64,000 bases of DNA from an uncultured Pelagibacteraceae bacterium. GTDB lineage: Bacteria > Pseudomonadota > Alphaproteobacteria > Pelagibacterales > Pelagibacteraceae. Shown here in pieces: positions 29,045-40,933 of this stretch (its first letter is position 1; the number at the start of each line of letters is the position of its first letter). The notes under the pieces are model-generated. The model ran no database searches and had not been told where the DNA came from. It saw nothing but the letters and a program-made list of their open reading frames with translations. Position numbers and translations under genes: made by a program. The DNA lies in contig CACNIK010000002.1 in the NCBI GenBank assembly GCA_902620525.1, positions 124,001 to 188,000 of the forward strand, given 5' to 3'.

Positions 29045-29971
29045 ATGTTATCAACTAATCAAAAAACAATTAACAAACCAATAAAATTAAATGGTGTGGG
29101 TTTACACAACGGGATTAACGCTGAATTAATAATAAAACCAGCAGCTGAAAATTTTGGCATTAAATTTTGTAGAGTTGATATTGATAAAAATGATTTAATT
29201 ACTGCAAATTTTAAAAATGTAATTGAACCAATATTATGTACGAAAATAGCAAATGAAAATGGCACTTCTATTTCAACTGTAGAGCATTTAATGGCAGCGT
29301 TTTTTGGAGAAGGTATAGATAATGCTCTAGTTGAGGTGAATTCATCAGAAATTCCAATATTAGATGGTTCTGCAAGTGATTTTGTCGAAGCTATTAGATC
29401 TGCTGGTATTAAAGAACAAAGAATAGAAAGACAATTTATTCAGGTTGAAAAAAAAGTAGAGATTCAAGAAGGGGAAAAATTTATTTCAATTGAACCTTCA
29501 AATGATGATTTAATTATAGATTTTGAAATTGTTTATAAAAATCCATTAATTAGAACAAGAAGAAAAGAATTTAAATTAAGTCAAGATACACTAACAGAGA
29601 TTTATAATTCTAGAACATTTTGTCTTTACGAAGATATTGATTATATTAAAAGCAAAGGTTTAGCTAAAGGTGGTTCGTTAGAAAACGCGATAGTAGTAAA
29701 AGATAATGAAATTTTAAATGAAGATGGTCTGAGAAATAGACATGAATTTGTTAACCATAAAATTTTGGATTGTATTGGAGATCTCATGTTATCTGGAAAT
29801 AGAATTTTAGGACATGTTATCACATCCCAGGGAGGTCATGCACTGACAAATAAATTACTAATTAAATTTTTTTCTGATAAATCTAATTGGTCTCTTAAAA
29901 GCTCTAAATCAATTAATAAAAAAGCTCGTATTGAAGAAACATACAAAAAACCACTGACAGCAAGTATTTAA
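29045..29971 (+). CDS. lpxC: UDP-3-O-acyl-N-acetylglucosamine deacetylase
   Basis: Zinc deacetylase committing to lipid A synthesis. 308 residues; opening KPIKLNGVGLHNG, zinc ligand His in STVEHLMAAFFG, EIPILDGSASDF, IYNSRTFCLYEDI, EDGLRNRHEFVNHKILDCIGDLML (second His and Asp ligands) and the C-terminal ITSQGGHALTNKLL. It ends the division cluster; the gap to ftsA is only 65 bp, so there is no second ftsZ here. Shows that the organism makes lipid A. Confidence 0.97.
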   Translation: MLSTNQKTINKPIKLNGVGLHNGINAELIIKPAAENFGIKFCRVDIDKNDLITANFKNVIEPILCTKIANENGTSISTVEHLMAAFFGEGIDNALVEVNSSEIPILDGSASDFVEAIRSAGIKEQRIERQFIQVEKKVEIQEGEKFISIEPSNDDLIIDFEIVYKNPLIRTRRKEFKLSQDTLTEIYNSRTFCLYEDIDYIKSKGLAKGGSLENAIVVKDNEILNEDGLRNRHEFVNHKILDCIGDLMLSGNRILGHVITSQGGHALTNKLLIKFFSDKSNWSLKSSKSINKKARIEETYKKPLTASI

Positions 29972-30016
29972 AAAACAAAATTTTACCTAATATAATTTTT
30001 TTGATATGAATAAAAA

Positions 30017-34583
<4,567 letters not shown>

Positions 34584-34596
<13 letters not shown>

Positions 34597-36629
34597 TTTA
34601 TTAATTTCTTTTTAAGTCTGTTCCATCCAGGACTTCTATACTCTTCTCCTAATTCAATTGAGTTATCCTGGTTAAAATCAAAATCATTATCATTTTCTTT
34701 TTCTACGATTTCATTTTTTTCTATATTATTTTCAGGTAATTCATTTATAAATCTAGACGGCACAGCATCCATCCAGTCACCTTGATAAGCTCTTCTCATT
34801 GCAAAAGAAAGAAAAGCCTCTTTTTTTGCTCTTGTAATTCCAACATAGGCTAATCTTCTCTCCTCTTCTAAAGCTAAATCACCTTTTTCTTGTAAGGATT
34901 TTTGATGAGGAAATAAACCTTCTTCCCAGCCAGGTAAAAAAACGACATCAAATTCTAAACCTTTAGCCGCATGCATTGTCATTAAATTTACTTTTTCTCC
35001 TTCCCATTCTTGATCAGCCGAAGTAGCAAGAGATACATGCTCTAAAAAATCTTGTAAATTTTCATAATCTTGCATTGCTCTTAATAATTCCTTCAAGTTT
35101 TCCAATCTATTTTCATTCTCTAAATCCTTTTTATTTTTTAATGAAGATGAATAACCTGACTCATCTAAAATTAATTTTAATAAGTCATAGTGTTTAATTG
35201 TTTTTGCATCGTTTCTCCATTTCTGTATGATTTTTATCAAAACAGAGAATGTTTTTTTTATTTTTGGTTTAAACTGATCTAAATTAATTAATTTTATTAT
35301 AGTGTCCTCTAGACATAATTTTTCTTTAGATCCGTACTCGAATATTTTTTTTAGAGTAGCATCACCGATTCCTTTCTTAGGAGCGCCAATAACTCTTTCC
35401 AATGCTAAATCATCAAATTTTTGATTAACTATTCTTAAATAACTTATTGCATCCTTTATTTCAGCTCTTTCATAAAATCTTATACCGCCTAACACCCTAT
35501 ATCCTAAGCCAATTTTAAGAAATCTTTCTTCAAACTCTCTAGTTTGGTAAATAGCTCTTACAAGTATGCATACATTATTTAATGAGTATTTATTTTTAAT
35601 TTTAGTTTCAATAATATCACTTACTCCTGTAGCCTCATCTTTTCCATTGCTGTAACAGTTCAATTTTACAAGATCACCATCATTTCCAGAGGACCAAAGC
35701 TTTTTGCCCACTCTACTATTATTATTTGAAATTAAACTGGATGCTGTTTCTAAAATATTTTTGGTAGATCGATAATTTTGCTCTAATTTATAAACTTTAC
35801 AATCTGGATAAATTTTATCAAAAGTTAAAAAGTTTTTAATTTCAGCACCTCTCCAACTATAAATTGATTGGTCATCGTCCCCAACACAGCATATATTTTG
35901 ATTAGAGTTTACAAGTAAATTTAACCATTTATTTTGAATAAAGTTAGTATCTTGATACTCATCGACTAAAATATATTTAAAATTTTTTCGATATATTTCA
36001 GCAATATCATTATTGTTTTCGAATAATTTAACTGTAAATAAAATTAAATCACCAAAATCCATTGCATTTAAATCTTGTGCTTTTTGCTGATAAATTGAAT
36101 AAACTTTTAAAATTTGTGACTCTAACGTATTGCTTTTATTAATCTTCACATCTTTGTGAGTTAATCCTTTATTTTTCCAATTATCTATAAAAGAAATAAT
36201 AAATTGAGGAGATATTTTTTTTGCGTCTATATTTTCAGCTTCACATATTTTTTTTATTAATTTTTTTTGATCATCTGTATCTAGTATTGTAAAATTACTT
36301 TTAAAGCCTATAGCCTCTGCATGTCTTCTTAAAAATTTAACGCTAATCGAGTGAAATGTACCAAGCCAAGGAACAGCACTATTTTTGCCTTTAATAAATC
36401 CTAAAACTCTATTTTGCATTTCTTTTGCCGCTTTATTTGTAAAAGTCACGCATAAGACTTGATTAGGCCATGCTCTTTTTTCACTTATTATGTAAGCTAG
36501 TTTGGTAGTAAGCACTCTTGTTTTTCCAGAGCCAGCGCCAGCGACTATTAAATTTGGTCCCTCAGTATCTAATACAGCTTTTTTTTGTACACTATTTAAG
36601 TTATCTAATAATTTATTTTCAGATGACAT
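34584..36629 (-). CDS. UvrD/PcrA/Rep-type 3'-5' DNA helicase
   Basis: 681 residues, superfamily 1A helicase. Q motif and Walker A: LNSVQKKAVLDTEGPNLIVAGAGSGKTRVL. Motif Ia: VTFTNKAAKEM. Motif II: LVDEYQDTNFIQ. Motif III: GDDDQSIYSWRGA. Motif IV: LEQNYRSTKNI. Motif V: LMTMHAAKGLEFDVVFLPG. Motif VI: EERRLAYVGITRAKK. It unwinds DNA in nucleotide-excision and mismatch repair. UvrD and PcrA/Rep cannot be separated by eye; in alphaproteobacteria this type is usually named UvrD. Confidence 0.94.
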
Positions 36630-36711
36630 GACTTCTATTTAACTTTTATACACTACCTAGAATAATAAAAAAGATGATATTTAATACCTTTGTTAAAAAG
36701 TGTATTAGAAC

Positions 36712-38100
36712 TTATTTTGGCTTAGTCATTTGAATTGGATCCGTAATCTTATCATATTCTTTTTCAGAAATAAGATTAGTTTTCAAAACTTCTTCTTTTA
36801 AAGTAGTTCCATTTTTATGTGCTGCTTTAGCAATTTTAGCAGCATTGTCGTAACCTATTTTGGGAGCTAGTGCTGTTACAATCATTAAAGAATTATCCAA
36901 TAAATTTTTGATTCTTTTTTTATCTGCTTTAATTCCCTTTATACAATAAAGAGCAAAAGTTTTAGATGAGTCCGCCATTATCTCAATAGACTGAAGAATA
37001 TTATGTATTATTAAAGGTTTAAAAACATTTAATTCAAAATGACCATGAGAGCCCGCCATAGTTATTCCATTGTGATTACCAATAACTTTTACACAAACCA
37101 TAGTTACTGCTTCAGACTGTGTTGGGTTCACCTTTCCCGGCATTATTGATGAACCAGGTTCATTAGATGGCAATATTAACTCTCCATATCCTGCACGTGG
37201 TCCAGAACCAAGAAATCGAATATCATTAGCAATCTTCATCAAACAAACTGCCGTAGTATTCATAGTGCCAGAAAAATTTACAATTGCATCATGCGCTGCA
37301 AGAGCAGCAAATTTATTTTTAGCTGGTTTGAAAGGTAATTTTGTAATTTTTGAAATTTCTTTAATTATTTTAACATCAAAATTTTTTTTTGTGTTTAAAC
37401 CAGTTCCAACAGCGGTACCACCTTGAGCAAGATAATAAATTTCTTTTAAAGCATCTTCGATCCTATTTATGCATTCCTTAAGTTGTGCATGATATCCTGA
37501 AAATTCTTGTCCTAAAGTGATTGGTGTTGCATCTTGTAAATGTGTTCTTCCAACTTTGACAATTTTATTAAATTCTTTTACTTTTTTATAAAGCTCTTTT
37601 TCTAAGATTTTTAATGAGGGCAAAAGTTTTTGCGTCGTTTTCATTGCTATCGAAATATGCATAGCAGAAGGAAAAACATCATTTGTTGATTGTGATTTAT
37701 TAACATGGTCATTAGGGTGCACAGGTTTTTTTGATCCAAGTTTTCCTCCAAGCATTTCTATAGCTCTATTAGAAATAACTTCATTAACATTCATATTTGT
37801 TTGAGTGCCTGACCCTGTTTGCCAAACTTTCAGCGGAAAATGGTCATCTAGTTTCCCTCTTATAACTTCCTCTGACGCTTTAACTATGTATTTTGAAATT
37901 TTAGCATCTAAGTCACCATTATTTTTATTGACGATAGCTGCAGCTTTTTTGATTATTGCAATTGAATGAATAACTATCGGTCTAACTAAAAAATCACCAA
38001 TGTTGAAGTATTTATTTGATCTCTCTGTTGATGCACCCCAATACTTATCACCAGGTACTTTAATTTTGCCTATACTATCAAATTCGTTTCTATACTTCAT
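36712..38100 (-). CDS. fumC: Fumarate hydratase class II
   Basis: Iron-independent TCA-cycle fumarase. 462 residues; [15 protein letters not shown] near the start, [65 protein letters not shown] and the superfamily signature [15 protein letters not shown]. Divergent from the MazG-like gene across 59 bp. Confidence 0.97.
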   Translation of the reverse strand: MKYRNEFDSIGKIKVPGDKYWGASTERSNKYFNIGDFLVRPIVIHSIAIIKKAAAIVNKNNGDLDAKISKYIVKASEEVIRGKLDDHFPLKVWQTGSGTQTNMNVNEVISNRAIEMLGGKLGSKKPVHPNDHVNKSQSTNDVFPSAMHISIAMKTTQKLLPSLKILEKELYKKVKEFNKIVKVGRTHLQDATPITLGQEFSGYHAQLKECINRIEDALKEIYYLAQGGTAVGTGLNTKKNFDVKIIKEISKITKLPFKPAKNKFAALAAHDAIVNFSGTMNTTAVCLMKIANDIRFLGSGPRAGYGELILPSNEPGSSIMPGKVNPTQSEAVTMVCVKVIGNHNGITMAGSHGHFELNVFKPLIIHNILQSIEIMADSSKTFALYCIKGIKADKKRIKNLLDNSLMIVTALAPKIGYDNAAKIAKAAHKNGTTLKEEVLKTNLISEKEYDKITDPIQMTKPK

Positions 38101-38159
38101 TTATGATTCTTTGATATATTATATTTATATTTAATTTAAAAAAATATAAAGGCGGAAAT

Positions 38160-38537
38160 ATGAGTAATTTTGAAAAAGTGGGAAAATTTATGAAAACATT
38201 TGGACAAGAAGTCAAAAATAAAGCTAAATTTCCTGAAGAAAAAATTGTTAAGCTTAGATACGATTTAATCGCTGAAGAACTAGAGGAATTTAAAGTTGCT
38301 TTAAAAGATAAAAACATAAAAGAGGTGGCAGATGCTTTGACTGACATACTTTATGTAACTTATGGCGCAGGTCATGCCTTTGGAATTAATTTAGACAAAT
38401 GTTTTGATGAAGTGCAAAATTCTAACATGAGTAAACTTGGAGAAGACGGCAAACCTATTTACAATGAATTCGGTAAAGTAATGAAAGGACCCAATTATTT
38501 CAAACCAAATTTAGAAAAACTGATAAATGAAAGATAA
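38160..38537 (+). CDS. MazG-like nucleoside triphosphate pyrophosphohydrolase
   Basis: 125 residues. The all-alpha NTP-pyrophosphatase metal motif is visible: EELEEF (about 41-46) and EVADALTDILYV (about 61-72), giving the ExxE...ExxxD pattern. The C-terminal SNMSKLGEDGKPIYNEFGKVMKGPNYFKPNLE is typical of the PRA-PH/MazG-like small family sometimes fused to HAD domains. Probably hydrolyses a nucleotide such as a non-canonical dNTP; substrate unknown. Good ribosome site (GGCGG) 4-8 bp before the ATG. Confidence 0.82.
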   Translation: MSNFEKVGKFMKTFGQEVKNKAKFPEEKIVKLRYDLIAEELEEFKVALKDKNIKEVADALTDILYVTYGAGHAFGINLDKCFDEVQNSNMSKLGEDGKPIYNEFGKVMKGPNYFKPNLEKLINER

Positions 38538-38607
38538 AATATTCTGGATTATTACTGGTATAGCTTTGGGACTATTACTTTATTTAGGAGATAAATATAT
38601 TTTTTAA
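38527..38607 (+). CDS. Tiny one-helix membrane peptide (26 aa), hypothetical
   Basis: ATG at 38527 overlaps the end of the MazG-like gene and gives MKDKIFWIITGIALGLLLYL and six further residues: a charged N-terminus and a single membrane helix. No family recognised. The overlap and topology make it plausible as a translated gene, but length gives little statistical support. Confidence 0.4.
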   Translation: MKDKIFWIITGIALGLLLYLGDKYIF

Positions 38608-38723
38608 AAACCCATGTTCGACCAATTGTCATTATCCTTAAATCTTTTTAGCTCTTCTTTGGAAGTAGGTCTAAAAAGATAATAGACTAGAAATAATCCA
38701 ACAATTATAAAAATAATTTCCAT
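38604..38723 (-). CDS. Small one-helix membrane protein (39 aa), hypothetical
   Basis: Minus-strand frame from ATG 38723: MEIIFIIVGLFLVYYLF (membrane helix) followed by a polar tail RPTSKEELKRFKDNDNW ending SNMGF. The N-out/C-in single-span layout with a compact charged tail looks like a real small protein. Its end overlaps by 4 bp the convergent 26-aa frame. Function unknown. Confidence 0.5.
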   Translation of the reverse strand: MEIIFIIVGLFLVYYLFRPTSKEELKRFKDNDNWSNMGF

Positions 38724-38732
38724 TTCGTTTAT

Positions 38733-38996
38733 TTATTTATATTTGATTTTATACACTAAAATAAAAAAACTTAAAACAAGAGTTATTGCATTTGCCAATA
38801 TAATTGGAACTGATGAAATAATTACTCCATATATTAACCAACAAGAAGTTCCAATCGTAAAAATTAAAAACATGTATAGAGAAATATCTTTTGTGCTTCT
38901 AGATTTATAAACTTTAATTGCTTGAGGCAAAAAAGAAATAGTGGTGCAAAATGCTGCAAAAAAACCAATATATTTTATAATAAAATTTAGTACCAT
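38733..38996 (-). CDS. SemiSWEET-family (MtN3/PQ-loop) transporter
   Basis: 87 residues, three membrane helices, the size of a bacterial SemiSWEET half-transporter that works as a dimer. The PQ-loop motif is clear: TISFLPQAIKVYKSRSTKDIS (about 19-39, slightly abbreviated here to its key PQ and KDIS residues), followed by GTSCWLIYGVI. Family members move small sugars. Its ATG lies 7 bp from att-like repeat A, so its upstream region derives from the tmRNA 3'-end repeat. Confidence 0.88.
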   Translation of the reverse strand: MVLNFIIKYIGFFAAFCTTISFLPQAIKVYKSRSTKDISLYMFLIFTIGTSCWLIYGVIISSVPIILANAITLVLSFFILVYKIKYK

Positions 38997-39003
38997 AATT
39001 TGC

Positions 39004-39026
39004 AGGGGCGTTCTGTTGCCAGGTGC
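39004..39026 (-). repeat. Copy A of the tmRNA 3'-end direct repeat (att-like)
   Basis: 23 bp identical to 40628-40650 (plus strand begins AGGGGCGTTC and ends GCCAGGTGC). It contains the 3' terminal part of the tmRNA coding piece without the 5' strand of its last helix. Directly adjoins the stop codon of the 71-aa gene and precedes the SemiSWEET start. Interpreted as a remnant attachment site. Confidence 0.85.
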
Positions 39027-39242
39027 TTAATATTTCTTTTTTTTACCTTTAGTTAATATTTGAGAAATTTTTTCCCAATTAGCAATTAAACTTCCGATAG
39101 AAAAAATTGCTAAGCCGTGATGTGAAGCAAAATCATCAAATTCATGGAGTCCAAGTTCTGCACCTATTTCTATCAGAGCAGAAAATAATAATATTCCATA
39201 AGTGAACAATGCTAATTTAGGATTTTTTTTAAAATCAATCAT
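39027..39242 (-). CDS. Hypothetical membrane protein of islet 1 (71 aa)
   Basis: Starts MIDFKKNPKLALFTYGILLF, with a first membrane helix (about 10-30), a polar acidic stretch (LHEFDDFASHH), a second hydrophobic segment (GLAIFSIGSLIANW) and a basic tail (KGKKKKY). No family recognised. It is the only gene in the 249 bp between repeat copies A and B, and its stop codon abuts copy A. Confidence 0.65.
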   Translation of the reverse strand: MIDFKKNPKLALFTYGILLFSALIEIGAELGLHEFDDFASHHGLAIFSIGSLIANWEKISQILTKGKKKKY

Positions 39243-39275
39243 GCTTGATTATTTATCATGCTTAATTGTAATGCA

Positions 39276-39298
39276 AGGGGCGTTCTGTTGCCAGGTGC
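39276..39298 (-). repeat. Copy B of the tmRNA 3'-end direct repeat (att-like)
   Basis: 23 bp identical to copies A and C. Just outside, B has one extra A (GCAAGGGG against GCAGGGG) and continues with one shared C beside copy C. Lies between islet 1 and islet 2. Confidence 0.85.
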
Positions 39299-39361
39299 CG
39301 TGAACCTTTTAACGTTATACAACAATTCTAGACCATAAAAAACGGCTATTTCTTTGCTGGG

Positions 39362-39391
39362 TGAGTCCGTATTGTGCCCGCCAGTGAGTCC
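39362..39391 (+). promoter_or_regulatory. Left pair of TGAGTCC repeats (possible integrase arm sites)
   Basis: GTGAGTCC at 39361-39368 and again at 39384-39391, 23 bp apart and in the same orientation, 64-93 bp inside repeat B and just upstream of the first islet gene. Could instead be regulator-binding sites for that gene. Confidence 0.4.
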
Positions 39392-39422
39392 GGATATAGT
39401 GTGTATATTATAAAGGATACTT

Positions 39423-39839
39423 ATGTTTGGATTATTTGAAAATAAACAAGGGAAAGCTTTGGTAGCTGAAACGTTAAGAACTATAGAACATGCTGATCTG
39501 TTAAGTACTAAAGATAAAAACAAAGTAGCTAAAAATGTATTTACAAAAATTATAAAAGCAATAAATGAGATTGACGGGGTACCTCATGGTCCAAAACTCG
39601 ATAAAATTATGCAAAGACAAATTCAAGATGCAACCAAACAAAGACAAAAACAAATTACTGCAGATGAAGAAAGAAATCCAAAATGGATTGAAACTGCTTT
39701 ATTTGAAAGTTTCTTGTTAATGAATTGTGGAAAATTTGGAGAAAAAATATCCAAACAAAGTATAATCGTTGGCGGTTGGTGCAGAGAAAATATGACACAA
39801 GCTGAGCTTAATAAATTTGAAAAAAAACTACCAAAATAA
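39423..39839 (+). CDS. Hypothetical islet-2 protein 1 (138 aa)
   Basis: A soluble, helical, lysine-rich protein starting MFGLFENKQGKALVAETL, with KDKNKVAKNVFTKIIKAIN, a middle PHGPKLDKIMQRQIQDA, and a C-terminal part carrying two cysteines (LLMNCGKFG; VGGWCREN). The acidic/glutamine-rich centre (DATKQRQKQITADEERN) suggests a helical hairpin. No family recognised. AGGATAC-like ribosome site (AAAGGA) precedes the ATG. First of four closely spaced genes. Confidence 0.7.
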   Translation: MFGLFENKQGKALVAETLRTIEHADLLSTKDKNKVAKNVFTKIIKAINEIDGVPHGPKLDKIMQRQIQDATKQRQKQITADEERNPKWIETALFESFLLMNCGKFGEKISKQSIIVGGWCRENMTQAELNKFEKKLPK

Positions 39840-39842
39840 ATA

Positions 39843-40130
39843 GTGAAAAAAAGAAAGAGCCAATATTCAACGCGAGATTATACCAAAAAGGTTTATTGGT
39901 CTGGAGATAAAAAAGATTTAAGAAAATCATTCCCTAAATGGACGATGATTGCTTGGGCGTTAATTGATCTAACACTTGGAGTAGGTTTAATTTGGCTTGC
40001 AATTAGTTGGGCTGAAAGCACTTGGGCTTATTATCTATTATTTATTGGCGGACTTCTATCTTTTAGAATGTGTTACGTTCATTTAAGTTATCTATGGGGT
40101 GGAAAAATCTGGGGACCAAGCAATGGATGA
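39843..40130 (+). CDS. Hypothetical islet-2 membrane protein 2 (95 aa)
   Basis: GTG start three bases after the previous stop. A basic cytoplasmic-type N-terminus (MKKRKSQYSTRDYTKKVYW) precedes two tryptophan-rich membrane helices (WTMIAWALIDLTLGVGLIWLA; WAYYLLFIGGLLSFRMCYVHL, quoted in part) and a short tail WGGKIWGPSNG. No family recognised. Its end overlaps the next gene by 8 bp. Confidence 0.68.
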   Translation: MKKRKSQYSTRDYTKKVYWSGDKKDLRKSFPKWTMIAWALIDLTLGVGLIWLAISWAESTWAYYLLFIGGLLSFRMCYVHLSYLWGGKIWGPSNG

Positions 40131-40383
40131 TGATAAAATGATTTGGCCTCCTCCAATACCAAGAGTCTATAGGGATCACCGAAAATTTATTTATCAACTA
40201 ACTGTCTCTAAAACACTCACACACTCAGACAAAGACAAAGAAGGCAAGAAACATTGGTGCGTTGTACAATATAGAAATATTTCTCCACCTCAACCAATGA
40301 ATTCCTGGAACTTCGAAACTAAAGAAGAAGCGGAGGATTTTATGAAAAAAAATAATATGGTTTCTTTAGAAAATCAAAATTAA
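40123..40383 (+). CDS. Hypothetical islet-2 protein 3 (86 aa)
   Basis: Soluble protein starting MDDDKMIWPPPIPRVYRDHR; central KHWCVVQYRNISPPQPMNSW and the tail FETKEEAEDFMKKNNMVSLE. An in-frame GTG at 40099 would add eight residues, but ATG 40123 is preferred. No family recognised; the beta-rich middle and final helix suggest a compact ligand- or protein-binding fold. Overlaps gene 2, so they are probably translated together. Confidence 0.65.
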   Translation: MDDDKMIWPPPIPRVYRDHRKFIYQLTVSKTLTHSDKDKEGKKHWCVVQYRNISPPQPMNSWNFETKEEAEDFMKKNNMVSLENQN

Positions 40384-40388
40384 AAATC

Positions 40389-40532
40389 ATGGATATACTA
40401 TTAGCAATTTTTTTATTAATTATATTAGTTGTTCTAGTGCAATATGAATTTTATTTTTTATCAGCAATTGTTGGTTTAGTTTTTGTTGCAGTCCTTTTTT
40501 TTGGGTGGACTATTTATGATCATTATAAATAA
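40389..40532 (+). CDS. Hypothetical islet-2 membrane peptide 4 (47 aa)
   Basis: Starts MDILLAIFLLIILVVLVQYE, followed by a second hydrophobic stretch (FYFLSAIVGLVFVAVLFFGW) and TIYDHYK. Two membrane helices with almost no loop. Lies 5 bp after gene 3, on the same strand, so it would complete a four-gene cassette. Confidence 0.55.
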   Translation: MDILLAIFLLIILVVLVQYEFYFLSAIVGLVFVAVLFFGWTIYDHYK

Positions 40533-40564
40533 TTCCCCCGCCAACGCTATTTGTCTTTTCTCAC

Positions 40565-40582
40565 TGAGTCCTATGTGAGTCC
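40565..40582 (+). promoter_or_regulatory. Right pair of TGAGTCC repeats (possible integrase arm sites)
   Basis: TGAGTCC at 40565-40571 and 40576-40582, same orientation, 11 bp apart, 46-63 bp inside repeat C and after the last islet gene. Being downstream of the genes, they are hard to explain as a promoter operator; the matching pair at the other end of the islet favours a recombination role. Confidence 0.45.
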
Positions 40583-40623
40583 AAGATAAAAAAAGTTGTG
40601 AATTAATAAGTGTTAACGCCAAT

Positions 40624-40880
40624 ACGCAGGGGCGTTCTGTTGCCAGGTGCCCCAAACCCCGTTCACTTAATTAACAAGTTAATTAAGCAGCAAGTGCAAA
40701 TTTATTATTTGCATTTATAATTAGCCCGTTACGTCGGAACTATCTCGAACGAAAGAAAAACTTTTAGACACCCGTCGAGCCTAATTCACCCCCTCAAGTT
40801 GTAAATGGTGGAGGTGGTGGGTACTGCCCCCACGTCCGCAATGTTTATTACGAGATTCGTTTATCGTCATAGTTGGAAAA
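40624..40880 (-). ncRNA. ssrA: Two-piece (circularly permuted) tmRNA
   Basis: Rescues stalled ribosomes and tags the broken product. Read on the minus strand, the acceptor piece comes first (about 40880-40806), ending GTGGG-GGCAGTA-CCCAC (T-arm), CACCTCC, A, CCA. After a 12-nt spacer the coding piece starts at 40793 with GGGGGTG, which pairs with CACCTCC, including the alanine-identity G3-U70 wobble. Then come AGGCTCGACGGG (the D-region equivalent), and the tag frame 40712-40683, GCA to TAA, encoding ANNKFALAA. A perfect 10-bp hairpin (40666-40687) overlaps the stop, and a final helix GGGGC/GCCCC (40653-40649 with 40633-40629) closes the 3' end. Exact piece ends are approximate. Confidence 0.93.
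40628..40650 (-). repeat. Copy C of the direct repeat, within the intact tmRNA 3' end
   Basis: The native copy: 23 bp forming the loop and 3' strand of the last helix of the tmRNA coding piece. Copies A and B repeat exactly this segment but not the bases beyond 40651, which locates the recombination boundary inside the gene's last helix. Confidence 0.88.
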
Positions 40881-40933
40881 CCAACATTATTAATATAAAA
40901 CTCTTTTTTAGAGATTCAATAACTTTATTCAAA

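Larger units (their letters stand above)
39276..40650. mobile_element. Islet 2: small integrated element at the tmRNA gene, without integrase
   Basis: About 1.33 kb bounded by direct repeats B and C of the ssrA 3' end, with a pair of TGAGTCC sites inside each end and four same-strand small genes of unknown function between. Repeats plus arm-like sites match the architecture left by tyrosine-recombinase integration into a tmRNA gene. No recombinase gene is present, so it would be a non-autonomous or decayed element. Whether it still moves is not known. Confidence 0.6.

Noticed and set aside
29991-29996. TATAAT before bamD as a full promoter
   Set aside because: No -35 element at the right distance; in DNA this AT-rich such a hexamer alone is weak evidence.
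36974-36980. Further TGAGTCC occurrence within fumC
   Set aside because: A single isolated 7-mer inside a coding sequence, expected by chance; not paired or near a repeat core.
39239-39523. Minus-strand 94-aa open frame ending APGNRTPLALQLSM
   Set aside because: It runs antisense to the first islet gene and then through repeat copy B; its C-terminus is just the translated tmRNA-end repeat. No support as a gene.
40666-40687. Perfect palindrome CTTAATTAAC/GTTAATTAAG as a transcription terminator or operator
   Set aside because: It is the helix following the tmRNA tag, including the tag stop codon, and is explained by ssrA.
40805-40933. N-terminal extension of ThyX
   Set aside because: The bases are the complement of the tmRNA acceptor piece; the conserved ThyX sequence starts after ATG 40934.
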